The notes beneath the pieces are model-generated. The model ran no database searches, was not told the DNA's origin, and was given only the letters and a program-made list of their open reading frames with translations. Of a stretch of DNA of 56,897 nt, positions 1-6,653 are shown one piece after another (the stretch's first letter is position 1; every line of letters starts with the position of its first letter). Source of the stretch: Leifsonia sp. ku-ls (lineage in GTDB: Bacteria > Actinomycetota > Actinomycetes > Actinomycetales > Microbacteriaceae); contig QKXI01000011.1 of assembly GCA_003367665.1 (NCBI GenBank), positions 1 to 56,897 of the forward strand, given 5' to 3'. Made by a program: the position numbers and the translations under genes.

Positions 1-718
1 TGATCTGAAGAAGCGGAGCGGCGGGGCTGGTCTGAATCAGTCCGGTCATGCGATTCAGGTTCGCTGCCAGCTGCTCGGTGAGTTCGTGAACGCGACGGGC
101 GAGACGGACGGCCTCTTCCCGAGCGATCACCGCTTCCAAGGGTTCATCCCGTTCCCGCCATCGGGTCACGGTGCTCACTTGCGCTGCGCTGAGAGGTTTG
201 CGGGCATCGATTCCGAGGTCGTTCACGCGAAGCAGCGCAGTGAGCGCGTTGATGTTCATCGTGCGCTCGTGGCTCAGTTGGTCACGCGCGGCGACCAGCG
301 TCCGCAGCGCAGCGCGGGCGCCTTGGCCCTCTCGCGGCGTCCGCAGCTGAGTCTCCTCGAGGCTGAGGGCGGTGGCGGCGATCGTGTGGGCATCCAACGG
401 GTCGGACTTCCCGATTCCGCGGCGGACGCGGGCGTTCATCCGCGGCGCCTCGGCTACCTGATAGCCGGCATTGGTGACCGCGCGGGCCAGGCCGGCGCCA
501 TAGCTGCCGACGCCCTCGATCACCCATAACGTCTCGGCGTCACCGCCGGTTCCGCGGCCGGCCCATGCGATCGCTCGGGCGATGCCGGCCGTGCTGGTGG
601 GGAACTGCTGACAACCCAGCTGCTGCCCGGTGCTGGTGTCGATGACGACGTAGGTGTGGGTGCGGGCGTGGCAGTCCACGCCGACGACATACGGGCGGGA
701 GTGCGCAACGATAGTCAC
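1..718 (-). CDS. IS110-family transposase, 3' end beyond window
   Basis: Reading the minus strand from GTG at 718, an open frame runs off the left edge (239 codons visible). It opens with a VGVDCH motif, has VIEGVGSYG about 65 residues on and KSDPLDA after about 105. These are the D-E-D(D) residues of the RuvC-like DEDD domain of IS110-type transposases, which move IS110 elements without flanking inverted repeats. An AGGAGG ribosome site lies 8 nt before the GTG. The C-terminal serine-containing domain is not in the window, so I cannot tell whether the element is intact. The plus-strand frame at 86-529 is its antisense shadow. Confidence 0.85.
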   Translation of the reverse strand, partial: MTIVAHSRPYVVGVDCHARTHTYVVIDTSTGQQLGCQQFPTSTAGIARAIAWAGRGTGGDAETLWVIEGVGSYGAGLARAVTNAGYQVAEAPRMNARVRRGIGKSDPLDAHTIAATALSLEETQLRTPREGQGARAALRTLVAARDQLSHERTMNINALTALLRVNDLGIDARKPLSAAQVSTVTRWRERDEPLEAVIAREEAVRLARRVHELTEQLAANLNRMTGLIQTSPAAPLLQI

Positions 719-1274
719 AGCGGCCGCCTCCTCTCTCTAGGGGTCCTTCGAACGGCCGCGACGCGGCCGGCGCTGATCCGGGAGGAAATCACTTCGGGGC
801 AACACTGTGAGGGGCCACAACCCTGACGGGGTTGGACAAGCTTCTAATCAAGCCACCGACGTGGGCCGGGCCAACGCCAGCCGCCCCGCCCCGAACGGAC
901 AAGTCGACCCGAAGGCACTCTGTCGAGGCCACGTGGAATATGAGTCACGAACCGGGCGAGACGACCAACATCAACCCTGCCAGCCAGTCCCAGACCAGCC
1001 AGTCCAAGACTCACAGTGGAATACCGGAGTGAGTGAGCGCAGCGAGCGAAGGAGGATATGCCGCGAAAGCCTCTTGCGCGCAGGTCGCCGACCGTAGAAT
1101 GCCGCAGGCTTCACGGCAAAAGAACTGGGGCCGAAGGCCTGGAGGGTGCCGCCGTAGGCGGCTCGTCGCGGCCGTTCCATCGGCCGCCGCCGGCGTCCGC
1201 CGGCTACTGGGGGAGCGCGAGGGGGCGGGTCCCCCTCGCGGGGCCGACCGGAGGCCGGCCCCGCTGCTGCCCCG
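719..1274. other. Intergenic region, no gene seen
   Basis: About 550 bases lie between the transposase start and the next gene stop. The first part should include the upstream end of the IS110 element, but its border cannot be placed without a second copy. The right half carries the GC hairpin cluster listed separately. Short open frames here lack ribosome sites and read as arginine/proline-rich noise. Confidence 0.5.
1129..1262. repeat. GC hairpin module A
   Basis: The block contains GGCC-GAA-GGCC (1129-1139), GCCGCC-GTA-GGCGGC (1148-1162) and a perfect 10-bp stem CGCGAGGGGG/CCCCCTCGCG around CGGGT (1216-1240). The last is a strong terminator-like hairpin downstream of the transposase promoter region and next to the 3' end of the minus-strand gene at 1275. 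The segment around 1210-1240 resembles modules B and C. Confidence 0.6.
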
Positions 1275-1568
1275 TCACCCCGGAATGTCGAGTGACTCGA
1301 TCGCGTCGATGACGGCGAAGGTGTAGGTTTCCCAGCCGCCGAGCATCTCGATCGCCAGCGACGAGCCGATGATGCTGTCGGTGTCGCGCAGACCGTCGGC
1401 CAGCTCGGTCTTGACCTCGTCGCGAACGAATCCGACGACGGCGAAGATGCCGGGGTCATCGTCGTCGTGGAGGTTGTCGGCTCCGCGGAGAACCTTGCCG
1501 TCGCTGGTGAAGTCGACGGTGAACTCGCGGACGGTCCCTTGATGCATTGCGGCGCGGTAGGCGGTCAT
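1275..1568 (-). CDS. Hypothetical protein, 97 aa
   Basis: Small acidic soluble protein starting at ATG 1568 with GAAAGGA upstream. It has an early beta-rich stretch (VREFTVDF), an acidic patch (DDDDPG) and a hydrophobic middle (IFAVVGFV). I recognise no family. It follows the 107-aa membrane protein on the same strand and belongs to the run of small plasmid-type genes between 1.3 and 6 kb. Codon use is strongly GC3-biased, supporting that it is coding. Confidence 0.65.
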   Translation of the reverse strand: MTAYRAAMHQGTVREFTVDFTSDGKVLRGADNLHDDDDPGIFAVVGFVRDEVKTELADGLRDTDSIIGSSLAIEMLGGWETYTFAVIDAIESLDIPG

Positions 1569-1593
1569 GTCGTTGTCCTTTCGGGTGTGCTGT

Positions 1594-1917
1594 TCAGGAG
1601 CGGCGTCGGGGGGAGCGCTCGGTCATGAGGTCGATGTAGGCGACGGCCGGGAGGATGAAGAGGAAGGTGCCGAGCGCGACCAGGAGGGCGGTGCGGGTGC
1701 TCTGGGCCGCTGCGGGGTCGCCTGTGTGGATGAAGTCGATGAAGGAGGTCGCGCCGATGGCGAGAGTGATGATCTCGGCCAGGATGATGGCGGCGTAGCT
1801 GGCGCGGAAGACGCGCTGCCGGGTGCTCCGCGTGCGCCGTGCGGCGACGACGATGCGTCGGAGGGCGACGACCTCGCGCCGCGTGACCTGGGTGGCGGGA
1901 GTGCTGGTGTTCGTCAT
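1594..1917 (-). CDS. Small two-helix membrane protein, 107 aa
   Basis: The open frame extends upstream to 2037 into the hairpin module, but ATG 1917 is preceded by AAGGGAACC and is the likely start. The product has a basic N-terminal third (RRIVVAARRTRSTRQR) followed by two membrane helices near residues 41-61 and 77-95, so it is probably an inner-membrane protein with cytoplasmic N-terminus. No family recognised. Small membrane proteins of this sort are common in actinobacterial plasmid backbones; function unknown. Confidence 0.7.
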   Translation of the reverse strand: MTNTSTPATQVTRREVVALRRIVVAARRTRSTRQRVFRASYAAIILAEIITLAIGATSFIDFIHTGDPAAAQSTRTALLVALGTFLFILPAVAYIDLMTERSPRRRS

Positions 1918-1986
1918 GTCGGTTCCCTTCGTGTCGTGAGCCGGGGCTGGGTGCCGAGCGGTCCGCTTCAGAACCCCCACCACGTT

Positions 1987-2216
1987 TTCTGCCGATTTCG
2001 GCCCGAAGGGTCGCTCCACGGAGACCGCAGCCGTCAAGGGTGCGCGCAGCGCATCCCGCAGGGACGCCGGAGGCGCCCTTTACGGCTGCGGGCGGAGTGG
2101 AACGCTGGTCCAGCGAAATCGGCGAAAAGATGGTCGCGCCGTAGGCGCTCCATTGCGGGCGCTCCGTCGACCGCGCCGGCGGCCGCCGGCACCAGGGGGA
2201 GCGCGAGGGGGCGGGG
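1987..2216. repeat. GC hairpin module B (copy of module C)
   Basis: Intergenic block about 230 bases long, similar base by base to 6030-6253. Its centre is three abutting mini-hairpins with no spacer: TGCGC-GCA-GCGCA (2041-2053), TCCC-GCA-GGGA (2054-2064), CGCC-GGA-GGCG (2065-2075). Another, GCGCC-GTA-GGCGC, is at 2136-2148. All loops follow GNA. No ribosome site or convincing protein is present. Confidence 0.7.
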
Positions 2217-2284
2217 CCTTCTCGCGGGGCGTCCCAGCGGGACGGCCCTGGGGCGACGACCGGTCAGGCCGCCGCCCCTTCTGT

Positions 2285-3760
2285 TCAGTCCTCGACCGGC
2301 TCGTCGTCCTCGTCGTCGCTCGACTCGACGGGGGCCGGGTCGTCGTTCGGCTCGGCGTACCCGGCGGCGATCCGCTCGACCTCGGTGAGGTGGTATCCCC
2401 AGGACTCCAGCGTGAGCAGGTAGGCCTCGTCGGTCTTGTTCGGCTGTCGCCAGGAGAACTCGCTGGTGTGGTTCTCCCGACCCGAGAGGGCGACGGCGAG
2501 GTTGACATGCTCGGCTTTCGCCGGGTTGTTCTCGACCAGGGTCGCCGCCTGGTTGCGCTCGTCGTAGCCCTCCAACCCGAGCAGCTTGCCGAGGATGGAG
2601 CTGTGCTCGCTGTTGATCACCTCGTAGCGGAAGCGCGTGAGCGTGAAGGCGACGAACGCGTTCGCGTCGGCCGGGAGCTTCTTGCGGTTGACCAGTTCGC
2701 TCAGCCACTGCAGGCGGAGCTTGGTGGCGGAGCGCCACATGCGGTTGTACTTGACGACGCGGCGTCGCTCGCGGCGCTGGGCGTCCTTCTCGGCGTCCAG
2801 GCGCGCCTCGCGCTCCTCGTCAGTCTCGTCCACGGGGCCGGCGGTCGGGCGTGCCACGCTGGTGCCGATGCGCGGCTTGTGGAGCTCCGGGCTGCTGCAC
2901 AGCTGGTCCAGGCGGTACCCGGTGTCCTCGGTTCCCCAGACCCGCAGGTAGTAGATCGCTCCGGGGCAGGTGGCGTGCGACTCGGCGTCGAGCGAGGGCC
3001 GCTCGTCCGCGTCGACATCGGCGTCGGTGAGGCTCCAGAGCTGGACTCCCGCGTTGTAGGAGCTTGCGATGGTCTTGCCCTCGGCCTGCAGCTTGGCGAT
3101 CAGCGCCTCGGTGTGCTCATCGAGTTCGCGGCGGTCGCGGAGCTGCTGGGCGATGAATTCCAGTTCCTCCTCTTCGGCGTCCGCGATGGCGCAGAGGGCG
3201 TCCTCATCGTCGCCGAACTCGGCGGCATAGAGCGCGCGGTCGAGGGTGAGCTGGTAGGTGTCGATGGCGCGCAGCGCGACCTCGGACTTGGCCACCTTCA
3301 CTGCCGCGTTGACATCGTCCTTGGACTGGCCGGTGCTGCGTGCGATCTTGGCGACGGAGACGCCTTCGAGGGTGAGCTGCTCGACGGCCTTGACGCGGTC
3401 GACCAGGTTGAGGTCTTCGCGGGTGAAGGTGCGGAGCTGGTCCAGGATGCGGTCTGCCTCGCTTCCGCTGTGGTCGCGGAGGCCGAAGACGGCGAGCATC
3501 TTCTCGACACCGGCTTCGCGTGCGGCGAGCAGTCGGCGCTGGCCGTCCCAGACGTACACCTCGCCGTTATCGCCGCGTCGCGCGCGGACCGGCTCCTGGA
3601 CGCCGACCTCGCGGATGGAGTCGGTGAGGGTGTCGAGGCCGTCGAGGCGGGAGCGGACGTTGGGGTCCAGCTGGGCGGTTGCGGTGTCGATCACTTCGAT
3701 GGTGATCGCGCCCGCCTGGATCAGGGCCGGGAGGTCGGTGTGGGCTTCGTGGGTGTTCAT
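2285..3760 (-). CDS. ParB/Spo0J-like partition or regulatory protein
   Basis: 491 residues from ATG 3760, with GAAAGGA 8 nt upstream. The N-terminal third has the ParB signature: a paired Ser/Asp box, then VQEPVRARR, WDGQRRLLAA (arginine/nucleotide patch) and a helix-turn-helix around VSVAKIARSTGQ. These proteins clamp DNA at parS-type sites or act as nuclease-like regulators in plasmid maintenance. The C-terminal half is charged and unique to this protein, ending in an acidic tail. No ParA ATPase is in the window, so it may be an orphan plasmid ParB (such as those near conjugation genes) rather than a chromosome segregation protein. A strong hairpin at 3784-3824 precedes it. Confidence 0.8.
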   Translation of the reverse strand: MNTHEAHTDLPALIQAGAITIEVIDTATAQLDPNVRSRLDGLDTLTDSIREVGVQEPVRARRGDNGEVYVWDGQRRLLAAREAGVEKMLAVFGLRDHSGSEADRILDQLRTFTREDLNLVDRVKAVEQLTLEGVSVAKIARSTGQSKDDVNAAVKVAKSEVALRAIDTYQLTLDRALYAAEFGDDEDALCAIADAEEEELEFIAQQLRDRRELDEHTEALIAKLQAEGKTIASSYNAGVQLWSLTDADVDADERPSLDAESHATCPGAIYYLRVWGTEDTGYRLDQLCSSPELHKPRIGTSVARPTAGPVDETDEEREARLDAEKDAQRRERRRVVKYNRMWRSATKLRLQWLSELVNRKKLPADANAFVAFTLTRFRYEVINSEHSSILGKLLGLEGYDERNQAATLVENNPAKAEHVNLAVALSGRENHTSEFSWRQPNKTDEAYLLTLESWGYHLTEVERIAAGYAEPNDDPAPVESSDDEDDEPVED

Positions 3761-3783
3761 CGTGCGGTATCCTTTCGGGAGTT

Positions 3784-3829
3784 GGTCGGGCACCAAGGCA
3801 CTTGCACTGTCTTGGTGCCCGACCTTTTT
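3784..3829 (+). promoter_or_regulatory. 14-bp inverted repeat plus T-tract before parB
   Basis: Arms GGTCGGGCACCAAG (3784-3797) and CTTGGTGCCCGACC (3811-3824) are perfectly complementary around a 13-nt loop, with TTTTT following on the plus strand. As a terminator it would stop plus-strand (antisense) transcription. On the minus strand, where the genes lie, it sits 24 nt upstream of the parB start and could instead be an autoregulatory site or a parS-like centromere for the adjacent ParB. Confidence 0.6.
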
Positions 3830-3837
3830 CTGTTCGA

Positions 3838-4224
3838 TCAGTGGGCGGTGACGGCGACCGGTGTCGGCTCGACCGACGCCTCTCGCCAGGCGGTGACGAC
3901 GGCGATCTGCTGCTCGGTGGTCAGCGAGGTCGGGGTGCCGTCGGTAGGGTCCACGCCGAGGAACAGGCCGCGACCGTGGATCGGTTCGGACCACTCGGGG
4001 TACGCCTTGCGGACCATGGCCGCGAGCAGGTGGTTCCGCTCGGAGCGGTAGGGGCCTTCGTCGTCGATCCAGACCTCGATGCCATCCGCGAAGCGCAGGG
4101 CGTACGGCTGTGCCGACTCCACCTGGTCTCGGATTCCGGCGGCCCGCTGCGAGTCGCTGGTGTTGTCCAGCTTCACGGCGCACAGGGTGTTGTCCAGGTC
4201 GATTCGGACGCCAGTGATGATCAT
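3838..4224 (-). CDS. DUF3846-like plasmid protein, 128 aa
   Basis: Start ATG 4224 with AGAAGGAGAAC upstream. The pattern of a beta-rich N-terminus, an acidic DDEGPYRSERN segment, then GRGLFLGVDP and a C-terminal LTTEQQIAVV helix resembles DUF3846 proteins. Those are small proteins of unknown role typical of plasmids and phages. It lies directly upstream of the parB-like gene on the same strand, separated by the 3784-3829 hairpin. The family link is by eye and moderate. Confidence 0.6.
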   Translation of the reverse strand: MIITGVRIDLDNTLCAVKLDNTSDSQRAAGIRDQVESAQPYALRFADGIEVWIDDEGPYRSERNHLLAAMVRKAYPEWSEPIHGRGLFLGVDPTDGTPTSLTTEQQIAVVTAWREASVEPTPVAVTAH

Positions 4225-4314
4225 TCGTTCTCCTTCTCCGTCGATCGTTTTTTGTTGCCATCTCGGCGAGACCTAACCTCTCCGCGGAAGGAGTGGAGGC
4301 CATAAGCGGGTTCA

Positions 4315-4388
4315 CTGCGGAGTTGCGGGAAAAGTTTTGACGGATAAGGCGCTTGCGCCCCGACAAAAGTTTTCGTGCAACTCCGCAG
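4315..4388. repeat. Long imperfect inverted repeat (74 nt)
   Basis: Outer arms CTGCGGAGTTGC (4315-4326) and GCAACTCCGCAG (4377-4388) pair perfectly. Inside them G/C/A/T-matched tracts continue (AAAA, TTTTG, CGG), so about 24 of the first 29 positions pair. The apex is a second small palindrome GGCGC-TT-GCGCC (4348-4359). No coding potential. Confidence 0.75.
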
Positions 4389-4521
4389 CGCCCGGAGGGC
4401 GCCCCGTTGGCCGGAGCGACTGGAGCGGATAGGTTCGGGCTGCCGTGAATGGCGGCAAAAGCAAAGAATCAGTGCCGGCCTTGGCCGGCTCCGCTCAGAG
4501 ATAGGGGTCCGCCGCAGGCGG
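4388..4521. repeat. GC hairpin module D
   Basis: GCGCCC-GGA-GGGCGC (4388-4402) abuts the right arm of the 74-nt inverted repeat and is identical to the hairpin at 6180-6194. CCGCC-GCA-GGCGG lies at 4509-4521. Loops are again GNA. Confidence 0.6.
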
Positions 4522-4634
4522 TCCTCTTCCCGCCCTGGGCTCTGATTGCTGGGCGGCGAGGTCGGCGCCGAACTCGCCCCAACGAGCGGGAGGGCCGCCG
4601 CCCCTCGATGGGGCGACCCTCCCGGCGGCGGCCG

Positions 4635-5264
4635 TCAGGCGGCGAGATCGAATCCGCCCCAGGGGCTTCGGCCTGCGATGTGGCGGGTGGCTCGCGTCGG
4701 GCGCTCGGTGCGGATCGGGGCACCGTCGAACTGCCACGCCTCGGGGTAACGGTCGAGCCATTCCTGGCCGCGGTGGCTGCTTTCGCCGCTCTGCAGCTTG
4801 ATCCGCAGCGTCTCGGGGAGGATCGGAAGCGATCGCCATCCGGGCATTGCGTGGTCGTGCCATGCCTCGACGACGTCGTTCTCGTCGGCGGCGATCGCAT
4901 GCCAGCTGCACTGTTCGCAGATCCCCTGGTGCATGAGGTCGCCGAGGCAGGTGCACGGGGTCTCCGACTGCCACCGGTGTCCACCGCACAGGTAGCTGTG
5001 GCGGAGGTCGGCGGTGAAGGAGACGAGGGTGTGGCCATTGGTGTTGGCGTGCGCTCCGGTGAGGCCGGTGCGGTTCCACATGTGGGAGAGCGGGACGCAG
5101 CCGAAGTGTCCTCGCTCGACCTGGTAGCGGCGGAAGGCCGCGTCGAACTGGCTGGGCGCGTAGTAGTCGGTCGTGAACCGCAGGGGCGCACCGTTCCAAG
5201 CGGGCATCTGCTGGACGTCGACCTCGCGGATCATCGCGTCGATGTCGAAGGTGAGCTGGCTCAC
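4635..5264 (-). CDS. DUF6349-like zinc-binding protein, 209 aa
   Basis: Starts at GTG 5264, whose GTGA overlaps the stop of the gene before it, suggesting translational coupling. The middle carries a cysteine/histidine cluster (CGGH, then CTCLGD, CEQCSWH) typical of a zinc ribbon. It is followed by a helix with DHAMPGWR, the pattern I associate with DUF6349 proteins of actinobacterial plasmids and integrative elements. Function unknown; probably a cytoplasmic zinc-ribbon protein linked to element maintenance. It is the last gene of a minus-strand run 5988-4635. Confidence 0.7.
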   Translation of the reverse strand: MSQLTFDIDAMIREVDVQQMPAWNGAPLRFTTDYYAPSQFDAAFRRYQVERGHFGCVPLSHMWNRTGLTGAHANTNGHTLVSFTADLRHSYLCGGHRWQSETPCTCLGDLMHQGICEQCSWHAIAADENDVVEAWHDHAMPGWRSLPILPETLRIKLQSGESSHRGQEWLDRYPEAWQFDGAPIRTERPTRATRHIAGRSPWGGFDLAA

Positions 5265-5620
5265 TTGTTGCCCTCCTCGGCCTCGTACCACGTCCACACC
5301 CCGGCGCCGATGGCGTAGAGGGTGACGTCGTCGACGTCATGTCCGGTAACCACCTCGGGCTGGTAACCCTGCGACTCCAGATCGGCGCTCTGCAGGATGT
5401 AGCCCTGCAGCTCGTCGTTCCATCGCACGAGGGTGCGGTACTCGTCAGGATCCAGTGCCTCCTGTGCGGCGAGGTCGGCCGCGAGCTGGTCCGCGACCTC
5501 GCGGGTGAACGACGGGAGGATCCAGCCGTTCCATCGGTGCGCGGCCACGGCGTGGGCGATGTAGACGCCGTCTCCGAAGGTGACTGGGACGTTGTGGCGG
5601 GCGGTTTCGGTGGTGTTCAT
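5261..5620 (-). CDS. Hypothetical protein, 119 aa
   Basis: ATG 5620 is preceded by CAAGGAGACGAC. The product is soluble and acidic, with two aromatic-rich segments (HRWNGWILPSF near residue 28 and VWTWYEAEEGNK at the C-terminus). It is coupled through a GTGA overlap to the DUF6349-like gene downstream, so the two are probably made in fixed ratio. I do not recognise the family. Confidence 0.7.
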   Translation of the reverse strand: MNTTETARHNVPVTFGDGVYIAHAVAAHRWNGWILPSFTREVADQLAADLAAQEALDPDEYRTLVRWNDELQGYILQSADLESQGYQPEVVTGHDVDDVTLYAIGAGVWTWYEAEEGNK

Positions 5621-5676
5621 GTCGTCTCCTTGAGGTTGGCGAGGGCCGCAGCGCGGCCCCCGCGAGGGTGAGATGG

Positions 5677-5988
5677 TCAGATCGAGCGCCAGGCGCCGCT
5701 CTCGTCCCGGTACTGGATGGTGACCGCGCCCGCGTTGGGGGCGCCGTAGCAGAAGAGCGGCTGAAACTCCCACTCGACGGGGTCCCACGTCTGCTCGCGC
5801 TCGTCCTCGAGGATGCGCCCGTGGTAGTAGACGAACCCGTCGTCGTCGAGCATCCGGAAGGCACGGCCTTCCCCGGCGGCGAGCCGGTCGAGCGTGTCCT
5901 GGTGCGCGTCGCTCGGTCCCTGGACGCCGAAGCCGTAGCCCTCCTCGTCCTTCCGGGTGATGACGTCTCGTGTGATGAGGAATGCCAT
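5677..5988 (-). CDS. Hypothetical protein, 103 aa
   Basis: ATG 5988 with GCGGAAGGAGCGGC upstream; the open frame continues further upstream into repeat module C but without a ribosome site. The product has no membrane segment. It contains a GFVYYHGRI beta strand and ends GAVTIQYRDE; the overall look is a small beta-rich cytoplasmic protein. Family unknown. First gene of the 5988-4635 run. Confidence 0.65.
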   Translation of the reverse strand: MAFLITRDVITRKDEEGYGFGVQGPSDAHQDTLDRLAAGEGRAFRMLDDDGFVYYHGRILEDEREQTWDPVEWEFQPLFCYGAPNAGAVTIQYRDESGAWRSI

Positions 5989-6029
5989 GTGCCGCTCCTT
6001 CCGCTTTGGTCCGTGGACCCCTGATCGTT

Positions 6030-6253
6030 CTTTTGCCGATTTCGGCGCGGAGTGCCGATCCGCGCAGCGGACGGCAGTCAAGGGTGCGCGCAGCGCATCC
6101 CGGAGGGACGCCGCAGGCGCCCTTTACGGCCGGCCGTGGAGCGGAACGCTGGGACAGCGAAATCGGCGAAGAAGATGCCGCGCCCGGAGGGCGCTCGTTC
6201 GCGGGAGCTCCGTCGAGCGCGCCCGGCGAAGCCGGCGTCGGGAGCGCGAGGGC
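6030..6253. repeat. GC hairpin module C (copy of module B)
   Basis: Matches 1987-2216 in order and content. It carries TCCGC-GCA-GCGGA (6059-6071), then three abutting hairpins TGCGC-GCA-GCGCA, TCCC-GGA-GGGA, CGCC-GCA-GGCG (6085-6119), and GCGCCC-GGA-GGGCGC (6180-6194). Compared with module B the stems are identical while loops swap between GCA and GGA. Confidence 0.7.
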
Positions 6254-6296
6254 CGTCCCTCGCCGGCGTCCTGGAAGGCGCCAGCCGCAGCTGAAG

Positions 6297-6418
6297 GGCT
6301 CGTGCCGCGCATAGAGGTAGTGGAGAACGCGCCCGCGCTCTCTCAGCTGGAGTCCCTGGGAACGGGTCGGAGCCGTCCGGTCCCACCTCAGTGGCTCGTG
6401 CCGCGCATAGAGGTAGTG
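6297..6418. repeat. 26-bp direct repeat pair
   Basis: The 26 bases beginning GGCTCGTGCCGCGC and ending AGGTAGTG occur exactly at 6297-6322 and 6393-6418, spaced 96 bp. Each is followed by a related GAGA-rich stretch and CAGCTGG. They lie directly upstream of the 47-aa plus-strand gene and may be tandem operators or promoters. Confidence 0.7.
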
Positions 6419-6477
6419 AGAGCGCGTCGCGGTCTCCCGGCTCAGCTGGTCAATCCAAGTGCACCTGGAGGCACACC

Positions 6478-6621
6478 ATGCAGCACACCGTTCTCATCAA
6501 CGAGCCCAACGAGACGGTCACCAAGTTCGGAACCGACATGCGTGAGGTTGAGCGATTCAGCGTCGAGGGAGGGAAGGTGATGGAGGAGTACCTGACCGCG
6601 TATTCGCCCGCCGAGGTCTGA
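6478..6621 (+). CDS. Hypothetical micro-protein, 47 aa
   Basis: ATG 6478 is preceded by CACCTGGAGGCACACC, a good ribosome site. The frame is open further upstream, but this is the first start with such a site. The 47-residue acidic product begins MQHTVLINEPNETV and has no membrane segment or cysteine. It is the only plus-strand gene in the first 15 kb and is followed 7 nt later by a strong terminator, so it seems to be an independent transcription unit under the direct repeats. Function unknown. Confidence 0.6.
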   Translation: MQHTVLINEPNETVTKFGTDMREVERFSVEGGKVMEEYLTAYSPAEV

Positions 6622-6627
6622 GCGAGA

Positions 6628-6650
6628 GGGGCGGCCCGTTGGGCCGCCCC
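6628..6650. terminator. Bidirectional hairpin terminator
   Basis: GGGGCGGCCC-GTT-GGGCCGCCCC, a perfect 10-bp stem between two convergent stop codons (6621 plus, 6654 minus). There is no long T-tract, as is usual in actinobacteria. Confidence 0.75.
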
Positions 6651-6653
6651 CGC

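Larger units (their letters stand above)
4225..4634. other. Intergenic region rich in inverted repeats, no gene seen
   Basis: 410 bases between the DUF3846-like and DUF6349-like genes. It holds the 74-nt inverted repeat at 4315-4388, abutting GNA-loop hairpins, and a GCCCC/GGGGC stem near 4596-4612 just past the DUF6349-like stop that could act as its terminator. The concentration of secondary structure makes it a candidate origin, nick or partition region, but no gene is visible. Confidence 0.5.
6003..6477. other. Intergenic region with repeat module C and direct repeats
   Basis: 475 bases with no gene. It separates the minus-strand run from a plus-strand mini-gene and holds hairpin module C, then the 26-bp direct repeats. 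It is the likely control region for both directions. Confidence 0.5.

Noticed and set aside
2153-4051. Plus-strand open frame of 632 codons
   Set aside because: Antisense to parB and the DUF3846-like gene; no ribosome site and shadow-type composition.
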